From Ruminococcus sp. UBA5884 (GTDB taxonomy: Bacteria; Bacillota; Clostridia; Oscillospirales; Ruminococcaceae), in NCBI GenBank assembly GCA_002431975.1, contig DJFA01000112.1, positions 7,212 through 13,914 on the forward strand: a stretch of DNA of 6,703 bases, in the 5' to 3' direction. Below, one piece after another: positions 1 through 6,689 of the stretch. Each line of letters begins with the position of its first letter. The first letter of the stretch is position 1. A program made the translations under genes and the position numbers. The notes under the pieces are model-generated. The model had not been told where the DNA came from, ran no database searches, and saw only the letters and a list, made by a program, of their open reading frames with translations.

Positions 1-845
1 AGACCTGCACCTCTGTGTCTGCCGACAGCATCAATTTCATCAATGAAGATTATTGCAGGAGAATTTTTCTTTGCCTGTTCAAAGAGGTCACGCACTCTTG
101 AAGCACCGACACCGACAAACATTTCAACGAAATCAGAACCGGATATCGGGAAGAACGGGCAGCCTGTTTCACCGGCAACAGCTCTTGCAAGCAGAGTTTT
201 ACCAGTACCAGGAGGGCCTAAAAGGAGAACGCCTTTAGGGATTCTTGCACCGATATCAGCATATTTTTTAGGATTTTTAAGGAAGTCAACGATTTCCTGA
301 AGTTCATGTTTTTCCTCATCAGCACCGGCTACATCGTCGAATGTGGCAGTTTTGCCCTGAAGATTCTTGACGCTTGCCTTGCCGAATGAAGAATATTTTC
401 CGCCGCCGCCAGTCTGTTTTATCATGACGGTAACGAGAACTATTCCCATGCCGAAAAGCAGCAGAGTAGGAACTAAAGTAAGAATCCATGACGTATCATT
501 TACCTTATAGTAATCCTGTGCAAGAGGAGCATCAGGGTTAAGCTCATTATATTCTTTTCTGTAATTGTTGGCATTGGACTGAGTATCCTGAAGGAATACA
601 TTAACATTCGGGACAGTATATTTTATAACTTCATCACTGTCCTTGAGTTTGAGAACCAACTCTCCTGAACCGAGGTCAAAAGTATATTCACACACCTGAT
701 AATTATCGAAATAACTGATTATTTCAGAATATGTGACAGTTTTTGATGTTGGTGTCAGATAACTTGTCACGAATATAATCAAAGCCATTATAAGGGCAGC
801 GATTATAATATAAGGAAGAAATCCTTTGTTTTTGTAAGATGCCAA
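1..845 (-). CDS. ftsH: ATP-dependent zinc metalloprotease FtsH, N-terminal 281 codons (cut by window edge)
   Basis: FtsH is a membrane-bound AAA+ protease that extracts and degrades misfolded membrane proteins and some regulators. The visible part has a first transmembrane helix (about residues 9-30), an external domain (about 31-117), a second transmembrane helix (about 119-142), a glycine-rich linker (GGGG, 146-149) and most of the first half of the AAA+ domain. Walker A is GPPGTGKT (210-217), the pore loop is MFVGVGAS (242-249) and Walker B is IIFIDEID (265-272). The frame is open to the window edge. The rest of the ATPase and the HEXXH protease domain lie outside. The TTG at 845 is preferred, with GGAG eight bases upstream. 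A GTG three codons earlier overlaps that GGAG, and an in-frame TGA closes the frame beyond it. The ATG at 870 is in another frame. Confidence 0.95.
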   Translation of the reverse strand, partial: MASYKNKGFLPYIIIAALIMALIIFVTSYLTPTSKTVTYSEIISYFDNYQVCEYTFDLGSGELVLKLKDSDEVIKYTVPNVNVFLQDTQSNANNYRKEYNELNPDAPLAQDYYKVNDTSWILTLVPTLLLFGMGIVLVTVMIKQTGGGGKYSSFGKASVKNLQGKTATFDDVAGADEEKHELQEIVDFLKNPKKYADIGARIPKGVLLLGPPGTGKTLLARAVAGETGCPFFPISGSDFVEMFVGVGASRVRDLFEQAKKNSPAIIFIDEIDAVGRHRGAG

Positions 846-853
846 TAAATTCA

Positions 854-857
854 CTCC
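854..857 (-). promoter_or_regulatory. Ribosome binding site of ftsH (fixes TTG start)
   Basis: GGAG lies eight bases before the TTG at 845. It overlaps the alternative GTG at 854, so that GTG has no usable site of its own and the TTG is the better start. Confidence 0.65.
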
Positions 858-877
858 AATCTTTTGTCATTTATTTT

Positions 878-1405
878 TTAAGTATTTTCCTCAGGCAGTA
901 TTTCACCGATATACGGAAGATTTCTGTATTTTTCATCGTAATCAAGACCGAATCCTACAACGAATCTGTCAGGAATTTCAAAACCGCTGTAATCGGCGGA
1001 TATCGGAGATTCACGGCGAGAGGGCTTATCGAGCAGTACGCAGAGCTTCAATGATTTTGGATTTTCGGCTCTGAGCAAAGCAGATATATTGAAAAGGGTA
1101 TTTCCCGTATCAAGTATATCCTCAACAATTATAACATGATAATCTGATATGTCAAGTTTATTTATAGAATTTTCCTGAATTTCAAGCTTTCCGGAGCATT
1201 GTCCCTTATAACTTGAAGCACGGAGAAATTCTGTTTCAAGCGGAATGGTTATTTCACGCATAAGGTCAGTCATAAATACCACGCCGCCTTTTAAAATGCA
1301 TATCAGCAGAAGTTTTTTATTTCTGTAGTCATCTGATATCTGAGTACCAAGTTCATGGATTCTGTTTTTAAGAGTAGTTTCATCAAACAGAACATTGATT
1401 TTCAT
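878..1405 (-). CDS. hpt: Hypoxanthine (guanine) phosphoribosyltransferase
   Basis: 175 aa from the ATG at 1405. This cytoplasmic purine-salvage enzyme converts hypoxanthine or guanine plus PRPP to IMP or GMP. The PRPP-binding loop is VIIVEDILDTGNTL (91-104). The flexible-loop region has SSYKGQ near 64-69, a lysine at 127 (LLDKPSRR) matches the base-contacting position, and the C-terminal signature is GFGLDYDEKYRNLPYIG (151-167). An in-frame GTG at 1420 would add five residues (MKFKA) and overlap tilS by 11 bases. Its only Shine-Dalgarno-like bases, AGGA at 1422-1425, are one base away, which is too close. They are 16 bases from the ATG, which is too far. Reinitiation after tilS is therefore likely, and the exact start is uncertain. 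It precedes ftsH by 32 bp, as in the tilS-hpt-ftsH cluster of many Firmicutes. Confidence 0.93.
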   Translation of the reverse strand: MKINVLFDETTLKNRIHELGTQISDDYRNKKLLLICILKGGVVFMTDLMREITIPLETEFLRASSYKGQCSGKLEIQENSINKLDISDYHVIIVEDILDTGNTLFNISALLRAENPKSLKLCVLLDKPSRRESPISADYSGFEIPDRFVVGFGLDYDEKYRNLPYIGEILPEENT

Positions 1406-1409
1406 AGCT

Positions 1410-2756
1410 TTAAATTTCACATCCTATACTTATAATCATAAGTCTTTTTGTAGAGGAATCCGGTTTTACACGGTCAGCGATACCGATTTTTTCAGCATAT
1501 ACAAGACCTTCATCATCTTCAATGAAGCAGAGAGAGGAACGCTGCTGCACCGGAATTTTAAGATTGATAAGAGTTTTTTTAACGGAAGAAGTAAAATTTC
1601 TTCCCGGAAGTTTAATTTTATCGCCGGGTTTTCTTGAGCGTATAACCGGAACACCTATTATTTTATCATAATCCAGAGCTGAATTTGCTAAATTTGTGTT
1701 AATAAATTGAGTTTTCACACAATTTTCATTTAAAATTATCTGCACATCGCAGAACTTTTTGCCACAAATAGAATTTTTTCCTATAGCGAGAGGCATTTCA
1801 AAGCCTGAACATTCATTTTTTTCATTAACATACTCTATAAAAAGAATGCCCTTTTCTGATATGATATAAACATTCTGAGAAATATTAATTTTTCCGTCAT
1901 GAAGCAGAATACTGTCAACAGCTTCAATTCTGTCGGAGCTGTAACGCAAACCATGATTGTTAAGGAATGCGGCAATACACCGGTTTCGTATTGCTTTATG
2001 ATAACCTTTAAGATTTTCAAGACGATTTTCAGAAACGAGGCATTTTTTATATGCCTCATCAGAAGCCTGAGCTATAAAGGATTCTTCAAGCTGTAAGACT
2101 GATATATCAGAAGCAATTGTTTTAAAGAATGACGGATTTATTTTTTTAAGCTGCGGGATAACATGATGGCGTATTTTATTTCTTGTATAGTCATCAGTTA
2201 AATTAGTGCAGTCTGTTACAAAATCCTGTGATTTATCTTTAAGATATGCTTCAACTTCATCTCTTTCAGCAAGAATAAGAGGTCTTATTATATTTTCTCT
2301 TACAGGAGGGATTCCGGTAAGACCTTTAAGTCCCGTACCTCTTGCAAGGTTATGGATAATGGTTTCCGCATTATCCGAGAGAGTATGGGCAGTAGCAATT
2401 TTGCCTCCGTCTGAATATTCATCAAAAGCCTGATATCTTAAAATTCTGGCACTTTCCTCACATGAAGTGCCGTATTGCTTCATATGAGCCGCAACATCAA
2501 TTTTTTTACAGAAAAACGGTATATTAAGTCTTTTGCAAAGACTGCGGCAGAAATCCTCATCTCTGTCGCTTTCAGCACCTCTGAGCTGATGATTTATATG
2601 GACTGCCTGAATATTTAAATTATAGCAGCTTTTCAGTTCAAGCATTGCATAAAGAAGTGCAACGCTGTCTGCACCGCCTGAAAGACCGACAGTAACGCTG
2701 TCATTCATTTCAAGCATATTATATTTTTCGACTGCTGATTTTACTTTATTAATCAA
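1410..2756 (-). CDS. tilS: tRNA(Ile)-lysidine synthetase TilS
   Basis: 448 aa, the long form of the family. TilS uses ATP to attach lysine to C34 of the CAU-anticodon tRNA-Ile, making lysidine so that the tRNA reads AUA. The N-terminal PP-loop ATPase domain has SGGADS at 26-31, HINHQLRG at 53-60 and the AHTLSDNAET segment at 123-132. A helical middle region (about 215-290) is followed by the C-terminal TilS domain, with RSRKPGDKIKLPG at about 373-385 and a conserved tail to about 440. The TTG start at 2756 is favoured because it gives the usual stretch of about 25 residues before the PP-loop. AGGGA lies 12 bases upstream, within the end of dnaB. An internal ATG at codon 14 would cut into the conserved N-terminal helix. 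The TAA stop lies four bases before the best hpt ATG. Confidence 0.95.
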   Translation of the reverse strand: MINKVKSAVEKYNMLEMNDSVTVGLSGGADSVALLYAMLELKSCYNLNIQAVHINHQLRGAESDRDEDFCRSLCKRLNIPFFCKKIDVAAHMKQYGTSCEESARILRYQAFDEYSDGGKIATAHTLSDNAETIIHNLARGTGLKGLTGIPPVRENIIRPLILAERDEVEAYLKDKSQDFVTDCTNLTDDYTRNKIRHHVIPQLKKINPSFFKTIASDISVLQLEESFIAQASDEAYKKCLVSENRLENLKGYHKAIRNRCIAAFLNNHGLRYSSDRIEAVDSILLHDGKINISQNVYIISEKGILFIEYVNEKNECSGFEMPLAIGKNSICGKKFCDVQIILNENCVKTQFINTNLANSALDYDKIIGVPVIRSRKPGDKIKLPGRNFTSSVKKTLINLKIPVQQRSSLCFIEDDEGLVYAEKIGIADRVKPDSSTKRLMIISIGCEI

Positions 2757-2762
2757 AACAAA

Positions 2763-4097
2763 TCACTGTCCCTGAGTTTCAAGATTTGAGAAGCGTGTAT
2801 ACTGACCGTCCCAGCCGAGTTTTACAGTACCGGTTGAACCATGTCTGTTTTTTGCGATTATGCATTCACTTATATTTGCCTCATCTGAATCTTTATTGTA
2901 ATAGTTGTCACGATAAAGAAAGAGAACAATATCAGCGTCCTGTTCAATAGAACCGGATTCACGCAAATCCGATATTATAGGACGCTTGTCGGTTCGTTTG
3001 TCACTTTCTCTGGAAAGCTGCGAAAGCAGAATAACCGGAACATTGAGTTCCTTTGCCATAATTTTAAGCTGTCTTGTTATTTCAGATATTATAACGACTC
3101 TGTTATCGGTTTTGAGCGGAGATGACATAAGCTGCAAATAATCGATAACCACAAGACCAAGATTTGTAAGTCGTCTTAATCTGGCTTTAAGCTGAGGGAC
3201 AGTAATTCCGGCAGTATCATCTGCATACATGGAAATTTTTGAAAGCTTTGCAGCACTTGCAGCAATTCTAATCCATTCATCAGATGAAATATTGCCGCTT
3301 CTTAATTTATTGCTGTCCACGAGTGATTCGGTGGAGAGCATTCTTGTAGCAAGCTGTTCCTTTGACATTTCAAGGGAGAAAATCGCTACATCTTTTGATG
3401 AATTTTTCGCTACATATGTTGCGATATTGAGGGCAAATGCAGTTTTTCCCATTGCAGGCCTTGCTCCGATGATTATAAGGTCTGAATTATTAAGACCGGT
3501 AGTTACCGCATCAAGATAATGAAAACCTGTTTTTGCACCGAGATATTTTTCCTTTTCAGGGCCTGTAATTTTTCCGAGATGGTCATATGCATCATATATA
3601 ACATCTTTTATATGAGTAAGTCCTGAGGCATTTCTGCCCTGTCTTATATTGAAAATACGCTGTTCAACGGAATCAAGGAGTTCCTGAGCATCTGCACTGC
3701 CTTCGGAAACATCTGAAATTATTCCGTCAGCTACATCGAGTAGACATCTGTAATAATATTTTTCAGACATGATATCGCAGTAGCTGTCAATATTTGAAGT
3801 AGAAGGAACTCTCTCCATAAGCATTGCAATATAGTTGTTGCCTTCAGTATTGTTTTCAAAAACCTTTCGTTTTACAGCTTCATTTACAACGGTAATTATA
3901 TCAGCTTTCTGACCTGTGGTAAAAAGCGATACCATTATTTCAAAGAGTTCCTTATGCTGGGGAGTATAGAAGTAATCAATTTTTATTTTTTCCAGAACAG
4001 ACGAAATAATACTGGGTCTGATAAGGACAGAGCCCAGTACTGTCTGTTCTGCGTCAATGCTGTGAGGGGGCTCAGGCTGGTTTAAAAACTGCTCCAT
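2763..4097 (-). CDS. dnaB: Replicative DNA helicase DnaB (called DnaC in Bacillus)
   Basis: 444 aa, full length for the family. This is the hexameric 5'-3' helicase that unwinds DNA at the replication fork and contacts primase. The N-terminal domain (about 10-115, beginning PPHSIDAEQTVLG) and a linker helix precede the RecA-like ATPase domain (about 185-440). Walker A is GARPAMGKT (211-219), the catalytic glutamate is E243 in SLEM, Walker B is VVIDYLQL (316-323), and the sensor-like segment is LLSQLSR (357-363). K416 and R418 in AKNRHG match the beta-hairpin lysine and arginine finger that act across subunits. There is no intein or insertion. The ATG overlaps the rplI stop (TGATG), and the Shine-Dalgarno site lies inside the last rplI codons, which suggests translational coupling. 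tilS follows after six bases. Confidence 0.97.
   Translation of the reverse strand: MEQFLNQPEPPHSIDAEQTVLGSVLIRPSIISSVLEKIKIDYFYTPQHKELFEIMVSLFTTGQKADIITVVNEAVKRKVFENNTEGNNYIAMLMERVPSTSNIDSYCDIMSEKYYYRCLLDVADGIISDVSEGSADAQELLDSVEQRIFNIRQGRNASGLTHIKDVIYDAYDHLGKITGPEKEKYLGAKTGFHYLDAVTTGLNNSDLIIIGARPAMGKTAFALNIATYVAKNSSKDVAIFSLEMSKEQLATRMLSTESLVDSNKLRSGNISSDEWIRIAASAAKLSKISMYADDTAGITVPQLKARLRRLTNLGLVVIDYLQLMSSPLKTDNRVVIISEITRQLKIMAKELNVPVILLSQLSRESDKRTDKRPIISDLRESGSIEQDADIVLFLYRDNYYNKDSDEANISECIIAKNRHGSTGTVKLGWDGQYTRFSNLETQGQ
2769..2773 (-). promoter_or_regulatory. Possible ribosome binding site of tilS
   Basis: AGGGA within the last codons of dnaB lies 12 bases before the TTG at 2756. The spacing is longer than ideal, so tilS may depend partly on ribosomes finishing dnaB. 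Confidence 0.5.
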
Positions 4098-4543
4098 CAG
4101 CCCTCCGCAACTTCAGCAGTTATTTTAGCTGAAATACCATTATAGAGTTTTACAGTGGCTTCATAAGTGCCGAAATTTTTGATATCTGATTTAAGAGAGA
4201 TTTTTTTCTTTTCGATTTTATAGCCGAGCTGTGAATCAATTGCATCAGCGATATTTCCGGCTGTAACAGAACCAAAAAGTTTTCCGGAGCTTCCGGCTTT
4301 AGCAGTTACAGTAACTTTTTTGCCGTCTATAGCAGCAGCAATTTCAGAAGCATTTTTCTTTTCAGTATCGATTTTATACTGTTCAGATGATTTTTTGCCT
4401 GCAAGATTGCTTAAATTCTGAGCATTGGCTTCAATGGCTTTTCCCTTTGCAATGAGGAAATTTCTTGCATAGCCGTCTGAAACCTCTTTGACTTCACCTT
4501 TTTTAGCAGTACCTTTGACATCTTCAGTAAAAATAACTTTCAT
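4097..4543 (-). CDS. rplI: 50S ribosomal protein L9
   Basis: 148 aa, the normal length for L9. This protein binds 23S rRNA near the base of the L1 stalk and helps to keep the reading frame. The N-terminal domain begins MKVIFTEDV and carries the L9 signature, with G11, G16, V18, G24-Y25 and N28-F29-L30 in the expected spacing. A lysine- and alanine-rich connecting helix (about 40-75) leads to the C-terminal RNA-binding domain, which includes GSSGKLFGSVT at 84-94. The open frame continues 13 codons upstream to 4582. The ATG at 4543 is preferred because L9 proteins begin at this MKVI and because AAAGGA lies ten bases before it. The stop codon shares one base with the dnaB start. It follows gdpP by 51 bp, an order conserved in Firmicutes. 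Confidence 0.97.
   Translation of the reverse strand: MKVIFTEDVKGTAKKGEVKEVSDGYARNFLIAKGKAIEANAQNLSNLAGKKSSEQYKIDTEKKNASEIAAAIDGKKVTVTAKAGSSGKLFGSVTAGNIADAIDSQLGYKIEKKKISLKSDIKNFGTYEATVKLYNGISAKITAEVAEG
4102..4106 (-). promoter_or_regulatory. Ribosome binding site of dnaB inside the end of rplI
   Basis: GGAGG is encoded by the last codons of rplI, four bases before the dnaB ATG, which itself overlaps the rplI TGA. The strong match with short spacing and the stop/start overlap fits coupled translation of L9 and the helicase. Confidence 0.75.
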
Positions 4544-4553
4544 TTTATAACAT

Positions 4554-4559
4554 TCCTTT
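4554..4559 (-). promoter_or_regulatory. Ribosome binding site of rplI (fixes ATG start)
   Basis: AAAGGA lies ten bases before the ATG at 4543. It supports this start over the upstream in-frame ATG at 4582, which would add 13 residues not found in L9 proteins. Confidence 0.75.
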
Positions 4560-4594
4560 CTTTTTATATAAGTAAAGAGCATTGAAAAAATGTT

Positions 4595-6556
4595 CTATAC
4601 CGGCTGATTGGCTGAGATATATTCATCTATAGCACAGAGAAGCATTTTTTTTGCTTCATCTGCTGATTTGTCAGCAAGCTGAGTTGCAGCCATGGTCTGA
4701 TGACCGCCGCCGCCGAGCTTTTCCATTATAAGCTGTACATTCATAGCACCGAGTGAACGGGCAGATATGCACATACAGTTGTTTGACGGATATATTACAA
4801 ATGAGGCATCAACTCCTGTTATATTGAGAAGCTCATCAGATGCCTGCGGAGCGATTACACGCATATCAGCATCAGAACTTTCCGAAACAGCTAAAGCACA
4901 TCTGTTATAAAGTTCAGCAGAGGCAACAAGCTTTGCCTTTTTCCTGTATGAATCCATAGTGCTTGAAAACATGGATTTTACTATTATCGTATCAGCACCG
5001 TTTTTTCTGAGAAAAGCAGCTGCTTCAAATGTTCTGACTCCTGTTTTCATGACAAAATTTTTAGTATCAAGAGTAATTCCGGCAAGCATTGCATCAGCAT
5101 ACTGAGGGTGAAGCCTTCCTGTATCCTTGAAATACTGAATCATTTCGGATATTATTTCACAGGTTGATGAAGCATACGGTTCATTGTGAAATATTACCGC
5201 ATTGTCAATGAAGTTTACATTTTTTCGGTGATGGTCAATAACAACAACGTGCCTTGCTTTCTTGTAAAGTGCAGGACTTTCAATGATATTCTTGTTATGC
5301 GTATCAACTATTATAAGCAGAGTATCATCACTTATCACATCGAGAGCAGTGGTTTCGTCCATAAACATATCGCCGTCACCGAGAGAGGTAAGACGGTCTA
5401 TTATCGGGGCGGCAAGGTTATTTACCGGGTCAACTACAATTTTAGCTGATTTGCCCATGCTGTTTATAGAGCCGGCAAGTCCTACAGCTGCACCGATTGA
5501 ATCGAGGTCGCCGAAACGATGCCCCATAATAAGAACATCTGATGAATTATGTATAAGCTCCTGTAAAGCGGTTGCAATAATTCTGGTTTTTGTACGGGAT
5601 TGTTTTTCAATACCTTTTGAAACGCCGCCATAAAACTGGAATCCTGCCTCAGTTTTTACAGCAGCCTGGTCACCGCCTCGTCCGAGAGCCATATCAAGAG
5701 CCTGTTTTGCAGAAGTTTCACTTTCTGCAAGAGTTTTGCAGTTATATCCCACTCCTATTGAAAGAGTAAGATTAAGCCTTTCATCAACCTTTATTTTTCT
5801 TGCTGTATCAAGAATTTTAAAGCGTTCATCTATAATTTTTGAAAGATGCTGTTCTTCAATCACAGCAATAAAGGTATTCTGGGATAATTTTTTAAGAAAA
5901 CCATTTGTAGCAGACATAAATTCTTCAAAAAGTCTTTCGATATCACCGATTACACGGGCTTTGTCGCTTTCCTTTGAGTTCTGAAGAAGGTCATCATAGT
6001 TATCCACCATTATTATTATGACAGAAGGTCTTGTAAGCCTGAATGACTCCTGAAGCTTGCAGTAATCAGTTATATCCTGAAAACAGAGCAGCTTTAAAGG
6101 CGTACAGTTTGTTTCACAGGTAACTGTATAAGTTTTGCCGCTGTATGAGGCTGATACTGAATCATTGCGTTCAAGTTCATCAGTATCCATCTGAAAAATT
6201 TCACTGATATCAATGCCGAACGGGTCACGGTCAGTTATTACATTTTCAGAAAAAAACTTGTTGCACCAGATAATTTTATTGTCATTGTCAACTATTACCG
6301 ATGCAACCGGAAAACTGTAAAGGCTTTCCTTTTCAGTTAGGCTGATGTCTGTATTGAGTTCTGCAATAAATTTGTGTACATTGTCCTGAGCGGCAATAAG
6401 CTGAAAAACGAATGCAAGGCTTATTACAAGCACAGCAATAAAAAACAGGGTATATGAACCGGTGTCAGCCTTTACAAGTTCAACTACTGAATATACCTCC
6501 AGAAGAATCATCACAAAAACTGTTAATTTAAAAAAAGTCAGTTTTTTCTCCTTCAA
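4595..6556 (-). CDS. gdpP: Cyclic-di-AMP phosphodiesterase GdpP (YybT family), membrane anchored
   Basis: 653 aa, close to the usual length of about 655. GdpP hydrolyses the second messenger c-di-AMP to pApA at the cytoplasmic membrane. Two N-terminal hydrophobic segments (about residues 11-28 and 36-54) are followed by a divergent PAS-like region (about 75-165), a degenerate GGDEF region (about 175-305, ending in GRGGDQAAV) and a DHH/DHHA1 phosphodiesterase module (about 330-645). Metal-binding residues expected of the DHH family are all present: GHRFGDLDS (H346, D350, D352), VDTH (D418), DHH (441-443) and LDTKNF (D497). The DHHA1 motif GGGGHQ is at 615-620. The canonical GGDEF loop is absent, so diguanylate cyclase activity is not expected. 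The TTG start at 6556 is chosen because GGAGG sits seven bases upstream and the transmembrane segments follow directly. It is the first gene of the run, 51 bp ahead of rplI. Family assignment is firm; activity is inferred. Confidence 0.96.
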   Translation of the reverse strand: MKEKKLTFFKLTVFVMILLEVYSVVELVKADTGSYTLFFIAVLVISLAFVFQLIAAQDNVHKFIAELNTDISLTEKESLYSFPVASVIVDNDNKIIWCNKFFSENVITDRDPFGIDISEIFQMDTDELERNDSVSASYSGKTYTVTCETNCTPLKLLCFQDITDYCKLQESFRLTRPSVIIIMVDNYDDLLQNSKESDKARVIGDIERLFEEFMSATNGFLKKLSQNTFIAVIEEQHLSKIIDERFKILDTARKIKVDERLNLTLSIGVGYNCKTLAESETSAKQALDMALGRGGDQAAVKTEAGFQFYGGVSKGIEKQSRTKTRIIATALQELIHNSSDVLIMGHRFGDLDSIGAAVGLAGSINSMGKSAKIVVDPVNNLAAPIIDRLTSLGDGDMFMDETTALDVISDDTLLIIVDTHNKNIIESPALYKKARHVVVIDHHRKNVNFIDNAVIFHNEPYASSTCEIISEMIQYFKDTGRLHPQYADAMLAGITLDTKNFVMKTGVRTFEAAAFLRKNGADTIIVKSMFSSTMDSYRKKAKLVASAELYNRCALAVSESSDADMRVIAPQASDELLNITGVDASFVIYPSNNCMCISARSLGAMNVQLIMEKLGGGGHQTMAATQLADKSADEAKKMLLCAIDEYISANQPV

Positions 6557-6563
6557 TACAACA

Positions 6564-6568
6564 CCTCC
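6564..6568 (-). promoter_or_regulatory. Ribosome binding site of gdpP (fixes TTG start)
   Basis: GGAGG, extended to GGAGGTG, lies seven bases upstream of the TTG at 6556. The near-perfect Shine-Dalgarno match and good spacing are the main reason to accept this non-ATG start. Confidence 0.85.
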
Positions 6569-6576
6569 AGACTGAA

Positions 6577-6595
6577 AAGCGGCAAACTGCCGCCT
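6577..6595 (-). promoter_or_regulatory. Small hairpin in the gdpP leader
   Basis: A perfect six-base inverted repeat, GCGGCA and TGCCGC, encloses a three-base GTT loop on the minus strand. It can be extended by one G-U and one A-U pair. Four T residues (6575-6578) begin directly after the core stem, so it resembles a short intrinsic terminator. It ends about eight bases before the GGAGG of gdpP. It could end transcription from an upstream gene outside the window, act as a leader attenuator, or form a 5' stem that protects the mRNA. The sequence cannot decide between these. Confidence 0.4.
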
Positions 6596-6598
6596 GCA

Positions 6599-6626
6599 AT
6601 TTTAATTAACGCAAATTCGACAACAA
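6599..6626 (-). promoter_or_regulatory. Weak candidate sigma-A promoter for gdpP
   Basis: On the minus strand, a TTGTTG element (6621-6626) is separated by 16 bases from TAAAAT (6599-6604). The -10 matches five of six consensus bases but the -35 matches only three. The region is AT-rich, which makes chance matches likely. If the promoter is real, transcription would start near 6592, right at the base of the hairpin upstream of the gdpP ribosome binding site. Confidence 0.3.
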
Positions 6627-6668
6627 AATTTTATGATTAAAAATAATGGATTTTTCTTATATTTTGTA

Positions 6669-6689
6669 GGGGCGACCATCGGTCGCCCG
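6669..6689. repeat. GC-rich palindrome, likely part of a dispersed intergenic repeat
   Basis: GGGCGACC (6670-6677) and GGTCGCCC (6681-6688) form an eight-base perfect inverted repeat around an ATC loop, with GTAGG on the left and GTTGG on the right. It stands out sharply from the AT-rich DNA beside it. Similar GTAGGGGCGACC-type palindromes recur between genes in many Clostridia, from my memory of such genomes. The unit probably continues past the right edge. Neither strand has a T-run directly after the stem, so it is not a typical terminator. Copy number cannot be judged from one window. Confidence 0.5.

Larger units (their letters stand above)
1..6556 (-). other. Probable single transcription unit gdpP-rplI-dnaB-tilS-hpt-ftsH
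   Basis: Six genes run in the same direction with gaps of about 51, -1, 6, 4 (or an overlap) and 32 bases. No hairpin followed by a T-run was seen in any of these gaps. The only candidate promoter noticed is upstream of gdpP. The 51-base gap before rplI could hold a weak internal promoter, because ribosomal protein genes are often expressed more strongly than their neighbours, but none was convincing. The unit is inferred from spacing and direction alone. Confidence 0.7.

Noticed and set aside
43..300. 85-codon open frame on the plus strand
   Set aside because: It lies wholly antisense to the conserved AAA+ domain of ftsH and resembles no protein family.
1466..1654. Short minus-strand frames inside tilS (also 1835-2059)
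   Set aside because: They are out-of-frame shadows of a clearly conserved gene.
4544..4594. Possible internal promoter before rplI (TATATAAAA near 4562-4570)
   Set aside because: The -10-like bases have no acceptable -35 at 16-18 bases spacing.
5283..5633. 116-codon open frame on the plus strand, and other plus-strand frames such as 3229-3519 and 5186-5449
   Set aside because: They are antisense to conserved parts of gdpP or dnaB and show no domain or convincing ribosome binding site.
6000..6008. TTATCCACC, one base off the DnaA box
   Set aside because: It is a single copy inside conserved gdpP coding sequence with no neighbouring boxes or AT-rich unwinding region, so it does not indicate an origin.
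5640..6035. GGDEF-like region of GdpP as an active diguanylate cyclase
   Set aside because: The catalytic GGDEF loop is missing. The region matches the degenerate version normal for the YybT family.
6669..6689. Palindrome as an intrinsic terminator
   Set aside because: Neither strand has a T-run directly after the stem.
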